Positions 53,932 through 60,732 of a stretch of 64,000 bases of DNA are shown piece by piece. Within the stretch, counting starts at the first letter, position 1, and each line of letters opens with the position of its first letter. The DNA lies in contig NZ_LMWH01000281.1 in NCBI RefSeq assembly GCF_001507435.1, positions 8,265 through 72,264 of the forward strand. The letters run 5' to 3'. Origin of the DNA: Streptomyces sp. NRRL F-5122. GTDB taxonomy: Bacteria; Actinomycetota; Actinomycetes; Streptomycetales; Streptomycetaceae. The notes below the pieces were generated by a model that saw nothing but the letters and a program-made list of their open reading frames with translations, made no database searches and was not told the DNA's origin. The position numbers and the translations under genes were made by a program.

Positions 53932-55365
53932 GTGCACGAGCTCACTTCCCGCACCCGGAGAGCCGGCGCCAGGTATGGACTCACGCGCCGTATGATCGTT
54001 GTGAGTAGCCTCCTGATACTCCTCATCGGCTCGGCCTTCGCGATCCTGCTGCGCTCGGTGGCAGACCTGCGCACCACCGAGCAGCATGCGCAGCAGTCCG
54101 AAGAACTGCTCATGGCGGTCGACCAGGTACAGCGCCAGTTCTTCAACCTTGAGACAGATGCGCGCGGCTACGCACTGACCGGGCAGCAGCAGTACAACAC
54201 GCGCTGGCAGGCCGCCCAGACCGCCTTCCCCAAACAGGCCGCCGCACTGACACGCCTGGCCGGCATCAACCCCGAACAGCGGTCCGCAGCAGAACTGATC
54301 CGGCAAACGGGCATCGCCTACATCAAGGAACACCCCATACCTTCGAAAAGCGCCGCAATGCATGACCCCCCGACGAGACAACGCATCACCGCAATGGAGC
54401 GGGACGACTGGCGCGCGGAGCCCATCCGGGACGAGTTCTATCGCATCGTGGCCACCCGGCAGAGTCTTGTAACGGCCCGCGAGGAACGCGCCGTGGCCAC
54501 CGCCGACCGGGCAGTCGCCGCATCCGTCGGAGGCCTGACCGGATCGGTGTTGCTCCTCACCGCATTCTCGGGCTACATCATTCGAGCCATCGTGCATCCC
54601 GTGCGCCGAACAGCCGCCATGGCCGACCGACTCGCCAACGGGGACCTGAGCGCACGTACGCCGGAAACAGGGGTCAGCGAGATCGGGGGGCTGGAGCGCA
54701 GCTTCAACCGCATGGCCGACTCACTGCAGGAAAGCCACGCCGAACTGTCCACCTCACGCTCCAGAATCCTCGCCGCCGCCGACCGAGCCCGGCAACGCAT
54801 CGAACATGACCTGCATGACGGCGCCCAGCAACAACTGGTGGCGGTCATACTGGAACTGAAGACAGTTCAGAGCGCCATACCTGCGGCCCAACCGGAGCTC
54901 AAGGCCAAGGCGGCCCGGGCTGCCGATGAGCTCGTGGGGGTCTTGGACGGTCTGCGCGAGCTTTCCCACGGTATTCATCCGGCGGTCCTTTCCAAGGGCG
55001 GCCTGCCCCCCGCGCTCAGGGCCCTGGCTCGCCGCTCACCGGTTCCGGTCGAACTCGACGTGGACGTCCCCCGGCGGCTGTCCGAGCCGATCGAGGTGGC
55101 GGCCTACTACGTCGTCTCGGAGGCGCTGACCAACACCGCCAAGCACGCCCACGCGTCCTACGCCCACGTCACTGCGCGGGCCCGCGGCGACGTCCTGTAC
55201 CTGGCCGTTCACGATGACGGTGTCGGAGGCGCCGCATTGGGGCACGGCTCGGGCCTGGTTGGCCTCACCGACCGGATACGAGCTCTGGGCGGCATCCTCA
55301 CCCTCCACAGTCCCGATGGGCAAGGAAGCACCTTGCGGGCATGCCTTCCCCTGACGGAGCCGTAA
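53932..55365 (+). CDS. Sensor histidine kinase, HisKA_3 (NarL partner) type
   Basis: A 477-residue kinase. TM1 is at about 20-45 (RRMIVVSSLLILLIGSAFAI). An extracytoplasmic CHASE3-like region follows (MAVDQVQRQFFNLETDARGY, ALTGQQQYNTRWQAAQTAFP), then TM2 near 200-220 and a HAMP domain. The HisKA_3 dimer has RQRIEHDLHDGAQQQLVAV with the phospho-His at 295, and the ATPase has EALTNTAKHAHASYAHV and DGVGGAALGHGSGLVGLTDR. It should phosphorylate the divergent NarL-type regulator. GTG 53932 follows GGGAGG; longer upstream extension is rejected. Confidence 0.92.
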   Translation: MHELTSRTRRAGARYGLTRRMIVVSSLLILLIGSAFAILLRSVADLRTTEQHAQQSEELLMAVDQVQRQFFNLETDARGYALTGQQQYNTRWQAAQTAFPKQAAALTRLAGINPEQRSAAELIRQTGIAYIKEHPIPSKSAAMHDPPTRQRITAMERDDWRAEPIRDEFYRIVATRQSLVTAREERAVATADRAVAASVGGLTGSVLLLTAFSGYIIRAIVHPVRRTAAMADRLANGDLSARTPETGVSEIGGLERSFNRMADSLQESHAELSTSRSRILAAADRARQRIEHDLHDGAQQQLVAVILELKTVQSAIPAAQPELKAKAARAADELVGVLDGLRELSHGIHPAVLSKGGLPPALRALARRSPVPVELDVDVPRRLSEPIEVAAYYVVSEALTNTAKHAHASYAHVTARARGDVLYLAVHDDGVGGAALGHGSGLVGLTDRIRALGGILTLHSPDGQGSTLRACLPLTEP

Positions 55366-55431
55366 CCGGCGCAATCGCTTGCGCCCCATGGCTGTGAGGC
55401 GGGGTGAAGGGCATGCTCTCCCGGCGCCGGG

Positions 55432-55644
55432 CTTGGCTGCGGCAAGACCGATGCCGGGCAGGACCGGCGGCGCCTTCACGTACCGATCCGTCTTGGTCGT
55501 CTGTGCCGGCGTGATGTCGAAAGGATCGACGACCTGTCGCAGCGCATCGATGGCCTTCGGCATGCCGTCCAGGACGTTGTCCGGCACGATCTCGTCCTTG
55601 CCGTACCGCGCATAGAGTAATTGTCCATAGTTGTGGATCAGCAT
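55432..55644 (-). other. Fragment of an unrecognised protein
   Basis: A minus-strand frame from ATG 55644 reads MLIHNYGQLLYARYGKDEIV, NVLDGMPKAIDALRQVVDPF and KTDRYVKAPPVLPGIGLAA, which has real-protein character and normal codon use. Beyond about 55430 the pattern is lost without a stop. It looks like the C-terminal part of a longer gene, cut on both sides. I cannot name the family. Confidence 0.35.
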
Positions 55645-55655
55645 GTTCTCGGTGG

Positions 55656-56231
55656 TCAACTTGGTCGGGTGCGGCGGTAGTAGAGCATCCCTTCGTGGTC
55701 GGGTTCGAGGTCGGGAAGGGTGAAGCCGGCGGATTCGGCGCAGTTGCGACTGGCGTGGTTGTCGGCGTCGATGCCGCAGAAGAACGTCTGGACATCGCCG
55801 GCGTCGGGGTGGGTGAGGACGGCTTGCAGGGCAGAGCGGCCGTATCCGTGCCGCCATCGGTCGGGGTCGACCAGATAGGCCAGGCCCATGGCGAGCCGGG
55901 GGTCGGCGTCGGACAGGATGGGGCCCTCGGGACCTTCACCGTGGTAGCGGACCCAGCGGTCATAGACATCGCCGCAGATGAACGCGACCGGCGTCCCGGC
56001 ATGATCCAGGCCGATCCACCCGTGGGAGCGCAGCACCACCGCGCCGCGGAAGGCGGTGGAGGAGTGCTGGCTGATCATCCGCAGCTCACGGTGGATCCAG
56101 AACCGGCCGCCAAGGCGCATCTGGACCTCGGGGTGGTCGAACCAGTGCTCGATCTGGTGCGCCCCGGTCTCGGTCAGGGGCTGCAGCTGCATCCCCGGGC
56201 CGTCCGGCTGGGTCTGCGAGGGCCGGCTCAT
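55656..56231 (-). CDS. GNAT family N-acetyltransferase
   Basis: A 191-residue protein. The acetyl-CoA loop RWRHGYGRSALQAVL is at about 126-139, followed by FFCGIDADNHASRNCAESAG and a C-terminal strand PDLEPDHEGMLYYRR. The N-terminal half (LTETGAHQIEHWFDHPEVQM, FRGAVVLRSHGWIGLDHAGT) fits RimJ-type members. Its ATG overlaps the TGA of the IS256 transposase remnant, so the IS inserted exactly at the 5' end of the gene and its own promoter may be lost. Confidence 0.85.
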   Translation of the reverse strand: MSRPSQTQPDGPGMQLQPLTETGAHQIEHWFDHPEVQMRLGGRFWIHRELRMISQHSSTAFRGAVVLRSHGWIGLDHAGTPVAFICGDVYDRWVRYHGEGPEGPILSDADPRLAMGLAYLVDPDRWRHGYGRSALQAVLTHPDAGDVQTFFCGIDADNHASRNCAESAGFTLPDLEPDHEGMLYYRRTRPS

Positions 56232-57458
56232 ACTGCCACCTGACGTTCGACGAGGACGCCGTTCTCGGACTTGGCGCCGGTGCGGACCAGGGCGACGAGG
56301 TGGGCTCCGGTGACCGCGCGCCAGCGGGCCTGGGCCGATTCGACGAGCTTGAACACCATCGCTAGGGCTGCGGCCGGGCTGCCGGCGCCGCGGGTGACCT
56401 TGGTGCGGAGTTTGACGGTGGAGAAGGCCGACTCCATGGGGTTGGTCGTCCGCGGGTGGATCCAGTGCTCGGCGAGGAAGTCGTAGAACGCCAGCAGTTC
56501 TTCGGCGTCGTCGGTGATCTTCGCGACGGCCTTGGGGAACTTGGCACCGCAGGTCTGCACGAACGCCTCGATCGCCTTCTCAGCGCGCGCGGTCCTCGGC
56601 GTGGCAGATCTCCTGTATCGCTTTCGTCGCGCCTGGCTGTGCAAATTTCGGCAGGGCGTTCGTGGCATTCCGTGCCTTGTGGACCCAGCACCGCTGGTGC
56701 CGGGCGCCCGGGAACACCTTCGCTGGTGCCTTCCACAGGCCCATCGCGCCGTCACCGACGACCAGCTCGGGATCGCGCATGCCCCGCGGCTGCAGCCCCG
56801 CAGCAGGTCGGCCCACGACTCGGTCGACTCATACAGCCCCTCCGCCCGTGCGATCAGCTCCTTGGTGCCGTCCAGCCGTACACCCATCAGCGCCAGGACG
56901 CAGGAGTGCGCCCGCCCGAGCCCGATCTTGGGGTGCACCCCGTCCGCCCACACGTACACGTAGTCGGACTCGGCAAGGCCGCGCTGCTGGAAGGCGGCGT
57001 GGTCGTCCTGCCACTGCTTCGTCAGTCGCGTCACGATGGCCGGCGACAGCCCGGCCGCCGAGCCGAGGAACCGCTCCAGCGCGGGGACGAAGTCCCCCGA
57101 GGACAGTCCGTGCAGGCAGAGCAGCGGCAGCACCTCGCTGACCTTAGGCGACTTACGGCACCACGGCGACAGGATCTTCGAGGAGAACCGCATCCGCTCT
57201 CCGATTGGCCGCGTCCACACCCGTTTGTCGTTCACGCGCGGGGCCGCGACCTCGACGGGACCTGCGGCGGTGGTCACGGTGCGGGGTCGGTGGCGACCGT
57301 TGCGGACCACCAGGCGGCGCCCGGCCTCGTCCGTCTCTGCAGCCAATTATGTACTGGTTGACTTCGGCCTCCAGCGCGGCGGCGAGCATCCGCCGGGCGC
57401 CCCCGCGGACGATTTCGTCGATCAGGGAGCCAGACTCGGTGGAGCCGTCGGGGTTCAC
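56228..57458 (-). pseudogene. IS256 (Mutator) family transposase, multiple frameshifts
   Basis: The gene is about 1.23 kb, the right size for a 410-residue IS256 transposase, but in several frames. The N-terminus is STESGSLIDEIVRGGARRML; after a shift at 57347 come AAETDEAGRRLVVRNGRHRP and KILSPWCRKSPKVSEVLPLL. A second shift near 56830 leads to RGMRDPELVVGDGAMGLWKA and ARHQRCWVHKARNATNALPK, and a third near 56590 leads to AFVQTCGAKFPKAVAKITDD and HPRTTNPMESAFSTVKLRTK. The DDE motifs are distributed over these frames, so no functional enzyme can be made. Confidence 0.85.
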
Positions 57459-57642
57459 TACGCTGAGCGGGCGTGCCTTCCTGACCCGCGCTGCGAACGC
57501 GGGCCTACTCGGTGACCCTCACAGGATCATTCGGGAAGGTACGCCCTCCGCGTCCAACCCGAAGCCGATCCACAGGCCTTGAGCAGTGCTGCCGCAGCCG
57601 CACACATACCACTTCGACTCCTGTCAGAAGCGGCTCCGTCAA

Positions 57643-58041
57643 CTAGCGCTCCGACCGCAGGCGACAGCGGTGGTGGCAGTGGAGCACTACAGGCGGGTAT
57701 GCGGGGGGGTGTTGAGTTGGGACGGTGCCGTCGGCCGACGACACTTTGTCAGGAGTCAGTTCGTGAAGGTGCAGCACTTTGAGAACCATCGGGTGCTCGG
57801 CCAGTAGGGTCAGTGAGCCGCCGGCCTCGCGGATTCGGCGCGCGGCAGTGGCCACAGGGCGTGCTCCCGCACAGTCCAGGAAGGTGACTTGCCTCAGGTC
57901 TATGATGACGGCGGGTTGAGTGCCACTACTGGCGGCGGTAAAGATGGCGTCAGTATGGACGGCGGTGGCGATGTCCAATTCACCGGCGGCAGTCACCACG
58001 GTAGGACGAGGTCCAACAAAGACGGTGCAGATGGCGGGCAC
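57643..58041 (-). CDS. STAS domain anti-sigma-factor antagonist
   Basis: A 132-residue STAS protein. PTVVTAAGELDIATAVHTDA is the opening strand-helix. AVIIDLRQVTFLDCAGARPV carries the usual D-x-x-x-(S/C)-x-G region, with Cys in place of the phosphorylatable Ser that most antagonists have (FLDSxG becomes FLDCAG). LTLLAEHPMVLKVLHLHEL closes the fold. The C-terminal 25 residues are basic and His-rich. If the Cys cannot be phosphorylated, the protein would be a constitutive antagonist. No anti-sigma gene is adjacent; the nearest is at 48958. Confidence 0.85.
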   Translation of the reverse strand: MPAICTVFVGPRPTVVTAAGELDIATAVHTDAIFTAASSGTQPAVIIDLRQVTFLDCAGARPVATAARRIREAGGSLTLLAEHPMVLKVLHLHELTPDKVSSADGTVPTQHPPAYPPVVLHCHHRCRLRSER

Positions 58042-58621
58042 TTTCGATTCCTTTCTCTAAGACACTGCTATCTACGGGGTTCTGGGCTTCGATGCGCCTG
58101 GGAGGAAGACAGACAAGGTCACGGGCCGTGGCAGGGACATCGACAAATCAGAGGGCAGAGCGCCGAGGGGGTTTGCAAAACAGGGCTGGAGGCAGGGCAG
58201 CTGGCCGAGGCCGCCCAGAGACGGCCTGGCGGCGGTCGGCGCCATGACATGTCGCGCACTGCCAGTCTTCGCTGGGGGAGTATCAGGCTGGCCGTGACTG
58301 CCCCCACATGCAGGCAATCGAGGCGGGCCAGCACTTCTTTGTCAGCAGGGACCCAAGACGAAGGCGCTGATGCCGTCCTTGCTCAAAAGACTCCCTCATC
58401 ACCTCACTGGTTGCCTGTCCGCTCGGCACGGAGCGCGAACGGCCATGCCGGTGGTCCTCGGCAGCCCGTACACATGTTTCACGACCAGCAGGACGCTGTA
58501 CGGTCGCCAAATCAACGAACGCGTCCACCCTAGAAACACAACTACGGCACGGTCATCCCGGCCAGCCCCCATGCCTCCCCCCAGCTAGCGCCACCAGCCA
58601 TGTGTTAAGGACAGAAGCTGA
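58042..58621. other. 580-base gap without a gene
   Basis: Frames on both strands lack family matches or starts. The right end meets a strong hairpin at 58622. Confidence 0.4.
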
Positions 58622-58653
58622 GGCCCGGCCCGATCTGTGGATCGGACCGGGCC
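58622..58653. terminator. Bidirectional-type hairpin terminator
   Basis: Fourteen-base arms (GGCCCGGCCCGATC with one mismatch to its partner) around a TGTG loop, just past the 3' end of the GNAT fragment on the minus strand. It probably ended that gene's transcript. Confidence 0.65.
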
Positions 58654-58659
58654 GAGGCA

Positions 58660-58890
58660 ACTCCGTGGACACCTTGATCTTGCTGCTGTTCTCGCCGTGA
58701 CGAGTGACTTCGTTCAGGCCCAGTCACCGGTAGAGGGCCCGGGCACGCCCGTTGATGACGAGGGTGTCCAAGGTAAGGCGCCGGCTCTGCCGACGAGCCT
58801 GGTACAGAAAGCTGCGGATGAGCCGGCTGCCGGTGCCAAGATTTCGGTGGTCGGGGTGGATCTCGATCCGCGCCAAGTACGTCTCCGTCG
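58660..58890 (-). pseudogene. C-terminal fragment of a GNAT acetyltransferase
   Basis: The frame reads ETYLARIEIHPDHRNLGTGS, RLIRSFLYQARRQSRRLTLD and TLVINGRARALYR, then a TGA where the family continues. After the stop the same frame carries on LGLNEVTRHGENSSKIKVST. NLGTGSRLI is the acetyl-CoA loop. The N-terminal half is absent and a nonsense codon lies near the end, so it is dead. Confidence 0.7.
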
Positions 58891-58939
58891 GCCGGGACCT
58901 GCGGGCACATCCCGCCGCGGCTACCCGGCCGGACCTGGT

Positions 58940-59130
58940 GCCGGCCCGTCGACTTGCCGATGGGTTCCGGGCCAGGCGATACCGCACCCTGTAACCGGCA
59001 GCAACGCCTCGAACGCCGTCCACGCCTCGTCCGTCAGACAACGCCTGCCGCTCAACCGCGGCGCCCACAGGCCCGCAGCGCGCCGATCCCGCACGTCGCA
59101 AGCCACTTGCGCACCAGGCCCCAGTCGCAG
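58940..59130 (-). pseudogene. Possible IS5/IS4-like transposase N-terminal remnant
   Basis: A minus-strand stretch reads RRCLTDEAWTAFEALLPVTG, the LTDEAWxxxxPLLP start common to IS5-type transposases, but turns into unrelated sequence within 40 codons. It sits between the GNAT fragment and the YCII gene and may be the insertion that broke the GNAT gene. Confidence 0.4.
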
Positions 59131-59144
59131 CGGGTCGTCTTCGG

Positions 59145-59483
59145 TCAGACGGCCGGGTCGGGCATGATTTCCCGGACCTCCTGCGCACAGCGGCACGCGG
59201 CAGCGATCTTGGCAGCCCACTCCAGCGCGTCCTCACGTGAGGGCACATCGAGGATCGAGAACCCGCCGAGGACCGCCTTGGTCTCCGGGTACGGGCCGTC
59301 GGAGACGGTCCCGTCGGTGGCCACGACGCTTGCCTGCTGCCTTTGCAGTCCACCGCCGAAGACCCACACACCGGCCTCCTGAGCCTTGTGTACCACCGCG
59401 TGCGAGGCCTCGGCCACCTCGGGCAACTCCTCCTCGGAGAAGGTCATCGCACCGTCATCGAACGAGATCAGGTACCGCGTCAT
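59145..59483 (-). CDS. YCII-related (DGPF-type) protein
   Basis: A 112-residue YCII-fold protein. TRYLISFDDGAMTFSEEELP opens it, VHKAQEAGVWVFGGGL follows, and the signature is GTVSDGPYPETKAVLGGFSI with DGPY. The tail is LEWAAKIAAACRCAQEVREI. It resembles the DGPF protein at 22900 but is shorter and has no sigma gene beside it. It could be a distant target of that ECF42 factor; no TGTCGA/CGAC pair is obvious upstream. Confidence 0.88.
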   Translation of the reverse strand: MTRYLISFDDGAMTFSEEELPEVAEASHAVVHKAQEAGVWVFGGGLQRQQASVVATDGTVSDGPYPETKAVLGGFSILDVPSREDALEWAAKIAAACRCAQEVREIMPDPAV

Positions 59484-60116
59484 GCAGGGCTCCCTTGGCC
59501 GATGGCCGCCTTCGGCCGCCTCTCACCCTACGACGAGCGGCTCCCTCCCGGCTTCCGAAACAGGCATCACCCGGTTCGGCAACTGCCGTACACGGAAACA
59601 GCCTTCGGCTGAAGGTGTGCTCCCACCAAGGAACACACATTCACCACGAGCTCCTGCTCAGCGCCACCCCGGCCGGCGACCGCCTCACGGAACTCCCGTG
59701 CAGGCAGGGGGAAAAGCGACGCAGAGGCTGCTGCCACAGTCCGCAGCGAGGCCCAAGGGCCGGGCCGCAATCCATCATGCGGTCCCGGCGCCACCCACGC
59801 GGCAAAAAGGGGGCCCGCTCCGTGGGGCCACTTCACATGCCTGTAACCAGGCGAGCAGCAGGAGCGCGCTACGCTGTGCGTCAGCCGTCCCGGTGGCTCC
59901 CCCCGTACCACCGGGACGGTTTTTGCACACCAGTCCCCACTTGGCCCACAAGACCCAGCGCCTGCTGCGCCCCGTCCCGGGCCCGGGCGCAGCACATAGT
60001 GACCCCAGCACGGCGTGTCGGTGCCATCAACGGGCTTCACCTGCCCTCCGATCCCGCGGCCTCAGCGGCGAGAACGGGCATGCTGGGTCTGTGGAAGCGG
60101 GTTGGGAGGTGCAGGG
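59484..60116. other. 633-base gap containing an orphan terminator
   Basis: No gene is evident. The rho-independent terminator at 59885-59924 is on the plus strand with no gene ending before it, which hints at a small RNA or short ORF in the 200 bases upstream. Confidence 0.4.
59885..59924 (+). terminator. Rho-independent terminator, orphan
   Basis: Twelve-base arms CCGTCCCGGTGG and CCACCGGGACGG around an 11-base loop, followed by five T. It is a textbook intrinsic terminator reading rightward, about 190 bases before the lipoprotein start. Confidence 0.85.
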
Positions 60117-60683
60117 ATGCGGTGGTGGGCCGTGGGGTGGATGGTCGCTGGGATGGTCGCCATTGCGGGGTGCAGCTCGTCATCGGATGGCGATGCAGCC
60201 GCCGGGCCGTCCGGGAGCCGCTCGGCGAAGCCGCCGACCGGAGCGTCGGCGCACACCTCCGCAAGCCCATCCACGAGCGAGACTATGAGCCCAACCGCGG
60301 GAGACCCGTCGGCGCCGACCAGCGGGCGCTCCAGCGCAGTGCCAGGCTGTGCAGCCGGGCATGTGAAGGTCGCCGTCAGTCCTGGTGACAGAGGCGGACG
60401 GCAATTGTGCGTGCGTCCGGGGACGGGGATATCTCTCGTCCTGCAACCCCGGGCAGACGACAAGCGGTGGACGGGCGTACGGAGCTCGGCGCCTGTGTTC
60501 GTCCTTGTCTCCGGATGGTGGGTGGACGCAGACGGCACCGCCCACGCCACGCTGCGCTGTGCGGGCACCCGTGCCGGCAAGGCCAAGATCACCGGATTGG
60601 CGAAGGCACCAGACGTGGCGGGTGCGGCCGACGGCGCCTTCACGCTGGACATCAGTGTGGTGCCTTACCCGAGGGAGGGGTGA
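60117..60683 (+). CDS. Putative lipoprotein
   Basis: A 188-residue protein with a lipoprotein signal peptide (MRWWAVGWMVAGMVAIAGC, lipobox IAGC with the lipid Cys at 19). A long Ser/Thr/Pro-rich linker (about 20-80) is followed by a compact beta domain (GHVKVAVSPGDRGGRQLCVR, ISLVLQPRADDKRWTGVRSS, ATLRCAGTRAGKAKITGLAK). It should be anchored outside the membrane. GGGAGGTG precedes ATG 60117. The domain resembles streptomycete surface proteins of unknown role. It converges with the beta-propeller gene. Confidence 0.8.
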   Translation: MRWWAVGWMVAGMVAIAGCSSSSDGDAAAGPSGSRSAKPPTGASAHTSASPSTSETMSPTAGDPSAPTSGRSSAVPGCAAGHVKVAVSPGDRGGRQLCVRPGTGISLVLQPRADDKRWTGVRSSAPVFVLVSGWWVDADGTAHATLRCAGTRAGKAKITGLAKAPDVAGAADGAFTLDISVVPYPREG

Positions 60684-60732
60684 TCCCGAGAGCCGGGATC
60701 ACCCCTCCACCTATCTGTCGGCTGTGCGGGTG

